64,000 bases of DNA from contig BROG01000539.1 in the NCBI GenBank assembly GCA_030159075.1, forward strand, positions 192,501-256,500, written 5' to 3'. Source of the DNA: Atrina japonica. Lineage: Eukaryota > Mollusca > Bivalvia > Pterioida > Pinnidae. The notes under the pieces were generated by a model. That model ran no database searches. It worked only from the letters and a program-made list of their open reading frames with translations, and had not been told where the DNA came from. Shown here one piece after another: positions 26,026 through 39,325 of the stretch. The translations under genes and the position numbers were made by a program. Each line of letters begins with the position of its first letter. Position 1 is the stretch's first letter.

Positions 26026-27012
26026 TTTAATGGAAAACTTATTGAATGTTGCGTAAAATACTATTCAAAATTCAAATTGTTGAATAAATTGTGAAGCAAG
26101 AATCCGTTAGAGACATTGAGGATACGCTCCTTTTCAGAAAAAAAAATCCAAAATAAGAGAAAAGGGCTAGGGGGTCTATGGGTATATTCCCCCAGTCATT
26201 TATTTTAATTTTATAATCCCTGAGAGATAATTTTGAAGCATTTAGATACTTAATTATGATCCGTCTATCATTCAAAAGTGTCGCATCAATAGACCGATAA
26301 ACTGATATTTCAGACACCAAATCCACACAGACTTCAAGGTATGCTCCTTAGAAAATTCCTTAGAAAACTCTCAAGCCAGATAATGCTCTAAATTGCTTCC
26401 AGACATGAATTTAGAACCCATCTTAATCTCTAACGCATTAAACAGAATATTTCCCCACAATGAATTCAACAAACATTAAATTTGCAAGAGCAAAGCACGA
26501 GGGAAGTTTTGGGGGGTGATTCTTGAATTTTAAAAACTCTGGGGACCACTTTCTAGGTTATTCCTATGGGAACTTTTGCTACATTAGATATCTGGCAGAA
26601 TAAATATCTGATTTAGCAAGGGTTTCCATAGGAATTAGGGACTAGGGTGCTTCAGCTACCCCTAATAATTTTGTTGAAATTTAAAAATATGATGTTAAAG
26701 CTTTTGCAACTTTGTATGTTATACAGTACACATGGATCATATACAATGTACGCAATAATACAAAATACTTGTATAACGAAGTGTTCACGAGGCGGAAGTA
26801 GACTAAGTGTTCGTGTTTTATTGCTTTTATAGCTGTCACCCCATTCAAGTAAAATCGCTTTCTTGGAGCCTGCATAAACGTTATTAATCATTTCAATTAT
26901 CCTTTAGATTTCATCGACGTCCGTCTTATATCTAAGAAGATTATTTGTTGTATTCACAATATGTCTCAAATTCTAGTTTAACGGATTCCGATGGGAGATG
27001 TTTGCTATTGGC
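26026..27012. other. No gene seen
   Basis: AT-rich sequence; the open frames at 26072-26326 and 26650-26890 have no recognisable features. Confidence 0.4.
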
Positions 27013-27220
27013 TTATTAAGTCGTGCGCACGACATAACTATCACGTCCACACGACATAACTATCTCGTGCACATGACTTAATATGTCGTGCGCACGACAT
27101 AAAAAAGTAGAAAAAAAATTATTAAGTCGTGCGCACGACATAAGAAATGAAAAAAATATCAAGTTGTGTGCATGACATAATTTTTGAGTAAAACAATATT
27201 AAGTCGTGCGCACGAGATAA
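27013..27220. repeat. Cluster of the palindrome GTCGTGCGCACGAC
   Basis: The unit TTAAGTCGTGCGCACGACAT is present in perfect or slightly altered form about six times (27016, 27040, 27060, 27080, 27122, 27160 and 27201 regions). Short A-rich spacers of uneven length separate the copies. Each unit is self-complementary. No coding capacity. Confidence 0.8.
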
Positions 27221-27879
27221 ATTTTTTTTCCACATGTACCTTCCATACTTCCGTGTTATCTCACTTGCTTTGGTTAAAATGATACTGAATTCAAAGGGGG
27301 CGGGATGCACCAATCACAAAATAAAAACGGTTAGACCTATTATGTTTTCTACCATGCAAAAAAGGCTTGGGTATATTTTCTACGGAGGACAAATTTTCAA
27401 CGACCGAATTACAGAAATGTTGAAATAGGTCTTTTTCTACGGATACCTGGGTATGTTCTCTACAACAGAATATTGACTTGGAAAACTTGTCTATGGCCGG
27501 GTCAATTTTTGAAATTTTTTGGTACTTATGAACAGATCATATCATAACACATAGGCAACTGGAAGAAATCAAATCAAGAGAATTTGAAATCTTGTGAACG
27601 AATAATATTTATATTATCCTGTTATGATGTGGTTATCATCTACAATTAAATGCAAGTAAACATCTTAACTTGATTAACAAGTATTTTCTAAACAAGATCA
27701 TTTTGTCAACCCCCCTATAAATCCACCAATGATATGCCTATGTTTAATTTACCAATACATTACGTTTGCGTTTGAAGAAATACTACTTTTATTATTCCAA
27801 TTAACATTTTATACTAGTTTTCCTAGTTTTCGTCTCTGAATTGTCTTGGGAAGGGGGAGGGATATTTATTATAACAGGC
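27221..27879. other. No gene seen
   Basis: AT-rich sequence between two repeat blocks; nothing recognised. Confidence 0.4.
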
Positions 27880-29060
27880 TTCTATTACATTGAACTATTA
27901 CACGATCATTTAATGTAGCTCAGCCTATTATTACATTGTTCTATCATGGGAACTTTTCTTACAATAGACTACTATTACCTTGAACTATCACGGGATCATT
28001 TTTATAGCAGGCTACTATTACATTGAACCATTACACGACCATGTATTATAGGAGGCTATTATATTCTATTACATTGAACTATCAAACGACCATTTAGTAT
28101 AGCAGGCTATTATTACATTGTGCTATCACGGGGTCATTTATTATAGCAGGCTATTATTACATTAAACTATCACGGGATCATTTATTGTAGCAGGCTACTA
28201 TGACCTTGAACTATCACGAGATCATTTATTATAGCAGGCTACTATAACATTGAACTATCACGGGATCATTTATTATAGCAGGCTTGTATTATCTTGAACT
28301 ATAACGAGATCATTTATCATAGCAGGCTAGTATCATCTTGAATTATCACGGGATCATTTATTGTAGCAGGCTACTATTACATTAAACTTACACGGGATCA
28401 TTTTTATAGCAGGCTACTATGACCTTGAACTATAACGAGATCATTTATTATAGTAGGTTAGTATTATCTTGAACTATAACGAGATCATTTATCATAGCAG
28501 GCTAGTATCATCTTGAATTATCACGGGATCATTTATTGTAGCAGGCTACCATGACCTTGAACTATCACGGGATCATTTATTGTAGCATGCTACTATTACA
28601 TTAAACTTACACGGGATCATTTTTATAGCAGGCTACTATGACCTTGAACTATCACGAGATCATTTATTATAGCAGGCTAGTATTATCTTGAACTATAACG
28701 AGATCATTTATCGTAGCAGGCTACTATTACATTAAACTTACACGGGATCATTTTTATAGCAGGCTACTATGACCTTGAACTATCACGAGATCATTTATTA
28801 TAGCAGGCTAGTATTATCTTGAACTATAACGAGATCATTTATCGTAGCAGGCTACTATGACCTTGAACTATCACGGGATCCTTTATTATAGCAAGCTAGT
28901 ATTATCTTGAACTATAACGAGATCATTCATCATAGCAAGCTACTATGACCTTGAACTATCACGGGATCATTTATCATAGCAGGCTAGTATTATCTTGAAC
29001 TATCACGGAATCATTTACTGTAGCAGGCTACTATTACACTGAGCTATGATATGACCATAT
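27880..29060. repeat. About 44-bp minisatellite, 1.2 kb
   Basis: About 26 units of the form GGGATCATTTATTATAGCAG then GCTACTATTACATTGAACTA then TCAC. Unit types alternate (CTACTATGACCTTGAACTAT, CTAGTATTATCTTGAACTAT, CTACTATTACATTAAACTTA). In the centre (28340-28900) they form repeated two- and three-unit blocks, that is, a higher-order structure. Confidence 0.93.
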
Positions 29061-31289
<2,229 letters not shown>

Positions 31290-31665
31290 ATTTACAATGT
31301 GATCACATTTATAATGTCAACACCTTTATATCGCCATCACCTTTATATCGTCATCACCTTTATAATGTCATCACCTTTATATCGCCATCACCTTTACAAT
31401 GTCATCACCTTTATAATGTCATCACCTTTATATCGTCATCACCTTTATATCGTCATCACCTTTATAATGTCATCATCTTTATAATGTCATCATCTTTATA
31501 TCGTCATAACCTTTTTATCGTCATCACCTTTATAATGCCATCTCCTTTATATCGTCATAATTTTTATATTGTCATCCCTTCATAATGCCATCACCTTTAT
31601 ATCGTCAACACCTTTATAATGTCATCACTATTATAATGTCATCACTATTATAATGTCATCACTCA
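31290..31665. repeat. 17-bp minisatellite
   Basis: About 22 units of CACCTTTATATCGTCAT, alternating with the variant CACCTTTATAATGTCAT. Confidence 0.95.
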
Positions 31666-31679
31666 AATAATTCAGATTT

Positions 31680-31985
31680 TTATTATTTTACATCCCGCCA
31701 CGACGTTTCCACGTACATGTAAATGTCATCAGCTTTAGGCGAGGTGCTACAAATTTGGGCATGTGCTATGGAGGGACGCCATTGCAATGATGTTTCATTG
31801 ACGTACCACGACACGAGACCTCCGTGTCCTGAAGGAGTCAGCGTCCCCTTTTAGCATGTCACACTCGTTGCAATGTTCGGCAAGTAAAGCTGTCGTATCT
31901 CCATGACAGTATAGAAGAAATTCCTGTATCAATACAATTTTACATTTAAATGCAAAACAAATAAAATGACGCCTCCGACCTTGCA
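31680..31985. other. Moderately GC-rich segment, possible repeat
   Basis: It starts near CCCGCCACGACGTTTCCACG and contains GGCGAGGTGCTACAAATTTG and CACGACACGAGACCTCCGTG. Base composition differs from its surroundings and it looks like an inserted element, but no family, ends or coding region could be identified. Confidence 0.35.
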
Positions 31986-32141
31986 CCGATTAATCATATT
32001 CTGTTTGCTGTACATGTCGTTTCGACGCATAATGTATATAAGTAGTCAAAAAACGAGTCGTCTTTTTAGTTTTGTGCTAGAAATCTGCCGACATCATGAA
32101 ATGCATATTTGATTTAATTTCTATTTAGCGCATTTAGGAGC

Positions 32142-32262
32142 CATGGAACTTAAGCTGATGTGAGAAAGTTCGCCAGTTTACATGCGGAAGCTCTTCCTGG
32201 ATAGATTGTAACCTGGCTATCGCCTGTGGCATAAAACTAAGATAAAACAAACATAAAAACAC
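32142..32262 (+). mobile_element. SINE-B body/tail fragment
   Basis: CCATGGAACTTAAGCTGATG, TGAGAAAGTTCGCCAGTTTA and CATGCGGAAGCTCTTCC match the body of the 25386 copy. The tRNA head is missing. The end ATAAAACAAACATAAA looks like a tail. Confidence 0.55.
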
Positions 32263-33351
32263 GGATTTGATTGAATTGATCAGTTATCCACCACCCGTTA
32301 TAATACTATAGGAAAAACACCAGCTTTGTTTACAACATGGGCGCAGACATTTTGGACACCCAAAGTTGTGCGGAGGGGTAAAATGAGCCCAGCGATCTGA
32401 TTGGTCATTAAATGAAAAAATTAGTTTTGCCATTAATAAGTGAAATAAAGGTGATAAAAAAGATACATGAATATTGGTAGTACTTTGGAAATTACAGGGT
32501 TGACGGTTGAAAATCGAAAGGGAGGGGTCATATGAGAATAGATATTTTCCTTTGGTGCGGAATACTACGAGTTGTAAACAAGTGAAAATTTGAAGTAAAA
32601 ATGCAACGGCAACCTATACTTTTGATTGCAAATTTTGTTATCAAAAATATTGATCTTTCACCACAGGGTACTTATTTGACCCAGATATAATAAATATGGG
32701 AGTGACAGTGACCTGAAGTTTTGTAAATTAGCATTGAGGCCTATGGGAAAATATTTGGTGGTGTCTGTCCTATAACAGCATTCTGTAAAACATTAATAAC
32801 TTATATATGGATATAAATTGATATACAAGTATAGCATATATTTCTGATGTTATTTTGTGACTCTGAACCTAAAAGTGATGTAAACACAGAGGTGATATTG
32901 ATATCTTGTAATGTCAATGCAGTGTTGGCTTAGTACAAGAAAGGTCATCTCTAAAACGTACGATGTAGTAAGGTACTGAAACTACAGTTAAATACACAGT
33001 AAGTATAACAGCAGTCATATGGTATAGATTCTCGTGTATGATGAGGGCCTTGATTAAATATTGCACATAGGAAATAGATCACATGCTTAAAAATAACGGA
33101 AATGTAGAATTAATGTGATTGATCTGATTATTTGATAAAATATCAAATTAACGGTGAAGAACTTTAATTGAATAATGATGACCTCCCTTTTCTCTTCACA
33201 GTCATAATTGAATTGCCAACTTTGTGTGATTTAATTCAATATAATATCGGTACATGCAGCATATTGTAACCATTAAATTCAATTATTGATATTAAATTGA
33301 TTCTTATTAAATTATAAATGCATTTTAAAAATTATCTATCGATATTTATAG
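32263..33351. other. No gene supported
   Basis: AT-rich sequence upstream of candidate exon C. The segment near 32320-32420 is less AT-rich but has no recognisable motif. Confidence 0.4.
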
Positions 33352-33472
33352 AGGGTCCAATACTTGAAATGAATACAATTTCCTATGGAAATGTTAAGAG
33401 TGTTCATGATATATGGTTCAAGTTTATCCAAATTTTGTTGGCAGAGCGAAATTTTGAGGATGAATTTTACCA

Positions 33473-33505
<33 letters not shown>
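33352..33505 (+). CDS. Candidate exon C of an unknown gene
   Basis: The acceptor CGATATTTATAG opens a frame with [20 protein letters not shown] and [20 protein letters not shown]. It then runs into a TA microsatellite that would encode Tyr-Ile repeats. The only donor-like site in range, AT|GTATAT at 33506, sits inside the microsatellite, and using it gives phase 1 to 2. The start matches exon B and the end matches exon D. The true 3' boundary is uncertain. The first 42 residues look protein-like; no family is recognised. Confidence 0.33.

Positions 33506-33566
<61 letters not shown>
33476..33566. repeat. (TA)n microsatellite
   Basis: About 90 bp of TA with one ATGTAT interruption at 33504-33509. 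Confidence 0.95.
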
Positions 33567-33567
<1 letters not shown>

Positions 33568-33691
33568 TTATTAATAGATAGAAATGGTGACTTGATATGG
33601 ACTTCATAAAACAGAAAGGCAAGGTTAAATAGCTACAGAAAAATCACAGATACAAACAATCAAACAATCTTTGAATTAAACCTCTTTTATG

Positions 33692-33694
<3 letters not shown>

Positions 33695-33731
<37 letters not shown>
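33695..33731. repeat. (GT)n microsatellite
   Basis: A GT run of about 36 bp. Confidence 0.95.
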
Positions 33732-33733
<2 letters not shown>

Positions 33734-34094
33734 ATTACGCATATTAGCTGGTCAATTACATAACTGTGGATTAATTCTGACTATTATTTGTTTGTTTGTT
33801 CAGTTGTCTTTAAAACTTAGGTAAATATATATATCTATACGTAAATGTGTGTAACCAGCAATAAGGTATTCTGTACTCTTATTCAAAGTTGATTTCGGAT
33901 TCGTATATGAGCAAGTTACAAACAAACATATAAGTACTCTAATGGTAAGTACACAGGCTGTACATTTAACGCAAGAAATGTTCACACACATATAAACATT
34001 CGTGCCCTTATTTTTATTTTCGTGTCACATGCATGACTGCTTAAGTTTCCAAAAAAAAAAAAAAAAATAGCACATAAAAAGGATAGAAAATTCA

Positions 34095-34200
<106 letters not shown>

Positions 34201-34330
34201 CTGGTGATATTGATTTTCCTAACGTTATAAAGTATCATATTTCAAATATTTGTTTTTTCATTGGATTAGTTACGTGTGCTAATAATGTGGCAGCTTGATT
34301 TTATTGTATATTTTTGTTTTCTGTTTTTAG

Positions 34331-34513
34331 TACTGTGGAGGAGCGCCATAAGTGTAACCATTATTATACTCATGCCCATGAAGGAGTGATCTTCAGCATA
34401 CTTTCTGTATTCAAATATGCTCAACATATTAAACATTCACTTCGAACGCCGTGTTTTTGGAAATCTTATAGTTACTACCCGGGTAAATCCCAGCAAAATC
34501 AGTTTTGTATAAG
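34331..34513 (+). CDS. Candidate exon D of an unknown gene
   Basis: A textbook acceptor (TTTTTGTTTTCTGTTTTTAG) opens 60 codons: TVEERHKCNHYYTHAHEGVI, FSILSVFKYAQHIKHSLRTP and CFWKSYSYYPGKSQQNQFCI. The donor ATAAG|GTAATT closes it. It is phase 2 at both ends. Three Cys and several His residues give it a distinctive look, but no family is recognised. It fits in phase after exon C. The next exon was not found with confidence: the segment at 35462-35600 (AKPFLELLRTIVLNCPHVFY) is coding-like but has poor splice sites. Confidence 0.45.
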
Positions 34514-35088
34514 GTAATTTCATTTGAGAGAGAGGTAGATCTTCTTGATATTAAAAATCGTAAATTAGTAGGTTATATAAAATGGGAAAGTACATGGATA
34601 TTGGTTTTTACTTTATGAGAGATATTCGCCTCTAGGACGATGCATTGTCTAAAGACACACAATTACTTCCCATTAACGGAAAAATGAAATACACAGTTTC
34701 TTCCTGTTTAAAATAAACTAAGAAATAGTCATAAAGCTTTTTTGCTGTATGTCTCCACTAAATATATCAGCTTTTCGGCGTAATAAAACACAATATTCGC
34801 AATAAAATGGTAGGGTTCCATTTAGCCTCGAGACAACAGATTCAATATGAAAATCAATAAAAATTCACAGTCACAGCAAAACTGGAAGTGAAAACAACAA
34901 AAAGGATTACTTTAACGGAATAATCTAACGTAAGCTTCCAAAGACACAAGTATTGACTAAAATCACTGCAACATCTGTAGGTGATTGATGCAATTTCTTT
35001 ACATTATGTTAAATCTTACAACACTACGTAGTATATCAGGAAAATGGATAAAATTTCAAAATGATATATATTTTGTCAAATAGATTTT

Positions 35089-35183
<95 letters not shown>

Positions 35184-36894
35184 ATACAGCTGCTAACGAT
35201 GATCAGTCCCCTTTGTAGTTCAACAAACAAAATCAATATAAAACAAGTCCCTATATTATAATTTGATAATTTACATATTGAGAAAAATCAAACAAAAACT
35301 AATTTGTCCAGAATTTTTGTTAGTTATTTTGGAACTTCGAATGCTATAATCGATGAAAATCTTATCGATACATACTGTCGGTCTACATGTAGTGAGTGAC
35401 CATATCATTTCCTGTAAAAGGGTATATACAGCTATCGATAAAAGTTGATGTATTAAAACGGTGTCAAGAGTGTTCAAAGTTCAATTTGTATCATGTTCAG
35501 CTAAACCTTTTCTGGAGCTGTTGAGAACTATCGTGCTTAATTGCCCTCATGTATTTTATGCGTTATCTATTTCATGTCAACGAGCTGTTATCAAGGTTGC
35601 GTTTGAGTATATGACACAAATACAGCAAAATACACTTAAAACGTCCATAATTTCCATAAATTCTATATAATGTTGTTAAAAAAGACTTTATGTCTAATGT
35701 ATGGACCATCAAAGTGTTTCTATTGAAGGTAAGCGAAGAGAACAATTTCCTGTCAGTTAATAACTTCATGTTGTATCACAACCACCACCATTGTACAAAA
35801 CAGCACATTTCACATTTCACCTGATATCAAAGAAGGCAAGGGTTTGATTTGTTCTTGACATATATATACAAAACCTGGGAGTTGATATCACGTATACATG
35901 ACCACATCACATGGGTTCTTTAAAAAAAGTTTTAAAATGTTGAGGACGGGGAACACATACTCACATACCACATTTTGGTATCTATTTTCATAACATCAAG
36001 CGAGATCTATAGATAAAAATTAATAAAAACAAACTTTCATAAGTAACGTAACGTAAGACGTTTTAAAAAGAGTATATCTATGTTTTGTGTAAGTTATAAA
36101 CTTTTGGCATTGAATTTTAACACTACACTTTGTGGTAGGATTGGAGCTAGTATGTGATAGTAAGTTTATATGATCATTGCTATCTAAATCACATAGGAAT
36201 TTGATAAAATTTATTAAACTTTTGCCACTTTTATTCATTATCGAAACCTACACATTTCTCAGTTGTATAGAAGTTATGATAACATTTTATTAAACTTTTG
36301 CCAGTTTTATTCATTACCGAAACATACTCATCTCCCTGTGGTATAGAAGTTACCTCAATTTGTTCGGAAGCACATGTTTACTCAGCCATGACACCTGATC
36401 CCCCCTTCGAATTTCAAGAAGTCCTGTATTTCACCCGTGTTAGCCATAATTGTATATTGTCTTAAAGATTCCCATTTATCATCTAAAACTGACCACCGCT
36501 GAAGTACTCAATTATTGAAGTGTGGGCTAATCACAAGTAAAAACCAAACCAAACTAAACCGAAACCTTGATACATTAGAGATACAAAAAGGCAATATGTT
36601 CCTGTGATTGAAATACTTCGGTAGAGAAATCATTTCATGTAGTTAAAATGTGACAGATATGAAGGTTGATATCATAGACATTTATTGGAATATTACAAAA
36701 ATGAACAAACATAAAAACTCAAATCTAATTTTACTGGCACCGAAAAGAAAATATGATAAAGAAGAATGTGATAAAAAAACATCAATTTTGTAGACTAATC
36801 TAATCACATGTCTTTGGTGACTTGTTTCTGCTTATCACCGGACACATTTCTAATATTTCCCATATGGAAATGCTCCATTTATTAACTGTACAAT
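34514..36894. other. Mostly non-coding; one weak coding-like segment
   Basis: Holds the TA run at 35093-35180. A + strand frame at 35461-35670 has protein-like composition (LLRTIVLNCPHVFYALSISC) but only weak splice signals. The rest is AT-rich. Near 36400-36540 a degenerate sequence ending AAAACTGACCACCGCTGAAG may be a SINE-B tail. Confidence 0.35.
35093..35180. repeat. (AT)n microsatellite
   Basis: A perfect run of about 88 bp. Confidence 0.95.
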
Positions 36895-37600
36895 CATAGT
36901 AAACAATGTCGACAAATTTATAAACTCTGCAATTACAGTAAACTGTTAACATGTTTACTGTAAACTGTAAACTGTACAATCACAAAAAGCATTGTCGACA
37001 AATTTCTTAACAATCGCTTTAAACATTGTCGACATGTTAATAAACCGTGCAATCACAGAAAACATTGTCGACACATTTGTTATATGTACAATCACGTGCA
37101 TGTCGACAGAAAACTGAACAATGTCGACATTGTCGACATTTGTTATAAGTGCAATCACAGAAAACAGTGTCGACACATTTGTTATATGTACAATCACAGT
37201 AAATAATGTCGACACATTTATTAACTGTACATTCACATTAAACAATGTCGACACATTTATAAACTTTACAACCACAGTAAACGATGTCGACACGTTTATA
37301 ATTTGTACAATCACAGTAAACGATGTCGACACGTTTATAATTTGTACAATCACAGTAAACAATGTCGACACGTTTATAAACTGTACAATCACAGTAAACA
37401 ATGTCGACACATTTATAAACTGTACATAGTAAACAATGTCGAAACATTTAAAAACTGTACTATCACAGTAAATAAAGTCGACTTATTTATCAATTTTATT
37501 ATCACAGTAAACAATGTCGACACATTTATAAACTGTACATAGTAAACAATATCGACACATTTATAAACTGTACAATCACAGAAAACAATGTTGATATATT
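36895..37600. repeat. 39-bp minisatellite with GTCGAC in every unit
   Basis: About 18 units of AATGTCGACACATTTATAAA then CTGTACAATCACAGTAAAC. The first third is irregular, and units near 37430 and 37550 are shortened to about 32 bp. Since 39 is a multiple of three, both strands carry open frames (VDTFINCTITVN and its counterpart) that are by-products of the repeat. Confidence 0.95.
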
Positions 37601-38369
37601 CACGGTTTCTCACGAAATTACCCAGCTTACAGTATCTAGGAAAAAGTATTTTCACCTATCTATATTACAATGATTAAATTTGATGTTGTGTAGTCTGTAT
37701 ATTTTTCTGTTTTTTGCGTTTATGATCATTGTTAGAATCAATTTCCTTTGAGATCACAGGTGAAATTTTACTTTGCGAACCTAAGGTGTACAATGGAAGT
37801 AATAAAATGTATTAAAATCTCAATCTTTGATAAGAAGGTATTGTATCTTTATTCAAGAAGATAGTTCAAAAGGTACGATTAATGCCACCTGTTTTATTAA
37901 ATAAGATTAATACCTTGAGTTCAATAACTATCATACACTTGAGACTAGAAAATATTAACACAAGTTTCTGTAAGCTACTGACAGTACGTTGCAAGGTTTT
38001 AATCGGATACACAGGAATTTACATCCGTATATAAAACCACCTTTACCCAAATACAAAATCTACCAGGCACATACATAATCTTTTCAATATTTTTTTTGTC
38101 ATTAGTATAGAAAATATCAATACAGTATGAATTCAGATAGATATATTCCAGGTATAAAATTACCTGAGTAACTTTTACAGCTGATAATAATTGATTTATA
38201 TAGATATAAATGCTAAGTCTCATTCCTGTATGTTTTTAACACTGAACTTTGTTTTGATTTATTACTCCTTTATACTAAAGTAATATTTGGCACTGTTAAC
38301 ACTATTTAAATTCGAAAATTTCTAAGCTACAGTGGTTACTCTTAGACGGATTTCGGCTATAAACTTTTA
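37601..38369. other. No gene seen
   Basis: AT-rich, nothing recognised. Confidence 0.4.
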
Positions 38370-38515
38370 GAGATATTATTTGACCTTGTATGATACCACT
38401 TTATCTTTAGAAAATACACATACGTTTCAAATTTAACTGATGAAGTCTAATTGACAGAAACGATATCGTCTTGAGCATTATAACTTTGGTATTATGTTTA
38501 TAATATTTTAAATAC
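38370..38515 (+). mobile_element. PLE hammerhead-side fragment
   Basis: Shares the flanks CCTTGTATG-TACCACTTT and ATTATAACTTTGGTATTATG with the fragments at 16344 and 11895. It carries the best hammerhead copy of the window at 38431-38476. No reverse-transcriptase sequence is attached; a PLE 3' fragment lies 450 bp to the right in the opposite orientation. Confidence 0.65.
38431..38476 (+). ncRNA. Minimal hammerhead ribozyme motif, PLE type
   Basis: The order is a stem I 5' arm (decayed to ATTTAA), the core CTGATGA, stem II GTC-TAATT-GAC, the core GAAA, a nearly loopless palindromic stem III (ACGATATCGT) with the cleavage-site C, and the stem I 3' arm TTGAGC. All core residues of the hammerhead (CUGAUGA, GAAA and the GUC cleavage triplet) are present. 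Very short palindromic stem III helices are known from hammerheads of Penelope-like elements, which are thought to act as dimers. Stem I here has only about four weak pairs, against six in the 11936 copy, so activity is doubtful. Confidence 0.7.
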
Positions 38516-38529
38516 ATATGTAATTAAGA

Positions 38530-38748
38530 AGATTCGCCAAGCGCTCGACATACGAAGAGAAATCAAGAGTTTTTTCGGATGAAACTGAAAACCGAGGTCC
38601 CGTTTCGCGGAAGGTGAGGCACGTAAAAAAAACCTCACTGCATTGGCGTCAGTCCATAGCACAGACCAAAATTTGTAGAACTTCACCTAAATCCGGTGAT
38701 ATCTCAATATAAGTGAAACATTCTTGACGGGATGTAAAACAATAATCA
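38530..38748 (+). mobile_element. SINE-A, highly diverged
   Basis: Recognisable parts are GAAACTGAAAACCGAGGTCC, CATAGCACAGACCAAAATTT, TCCGGTGATATCTCAATATA and the tail AAACATTCTTGACGGGATGT. The head is largely lost. This is the oldest-looking copy in the window. Confidence 0.6.
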
Positions 38749-38962
38749 AACAAAACAAATAAACAAGAAATTGCTAAATTTCCGAAATCCAAGACATTCT
38801 CTTTACAACATTTCTATTCTTGGATACATTTACCGAGAAGAAAAAATGAAATGATGTTGCAAAATTCGTCAAGCAATAATAATACATGTATGTAGCTATC
38901 GAGTTAACAATCATTTTCAAAGAAAATGCTATGAGGTCAGTTTGTATGTATTTTGAATATAA

Positions 38963-39325
38963 AAATCACAGATAGAAAATATTAATTTTTAGGATGTCCA
39001 GGATATAATATACAATGAGAGTGAATACTGGACAAACACTAATCTCTATAAATCCAGAGGTGGGTTCAGGGGCAATAAAGGTATAAGCATCACCTGTTGA
39101 CAGGTCACACCCGCCATGAGCCCACAGTCAGATTCAAATGAAATATGTGAAGAATAAATCCTCGCCACAACCGCTAAAAATGACTAAACGACCACTATCG
39201 AACAGGTTACTCAACAATTCATTTAGTGAAACATAGTAATTGCAAACAAGTTAATTATACCGACCGTAAAATTTGCGGAACGTTGACATTAAACGCAATT
39301 CTCGATATACCTGTGACAATAATAT
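38963..39325 (-). pseudogene. PLE fragment: 3' end and last RT codons
   Basis: A minus-strand copy running from the element terminus at 38963 through the 3' untranslated part (CACACCCGCCATGAG) into the last part of the coding region near ATTATACCGACCGTAAAATT (about 39250-39325). It is strongly diverged and non-coding. Confidence 0.7.

Noticed and set aside
27013..29060. CRISPR array
   Set aside because: Repeats are contiguous minisatellite units or unevenly spaced palindromes, without unique spacers, in an animal genome.
36955..37542. Thr/Val/Asp repeat protein on either strand
   Set aside because: A 39-bp unit is a multiple of three and leaves both strands open; unit drift includes shortened units that break frame.
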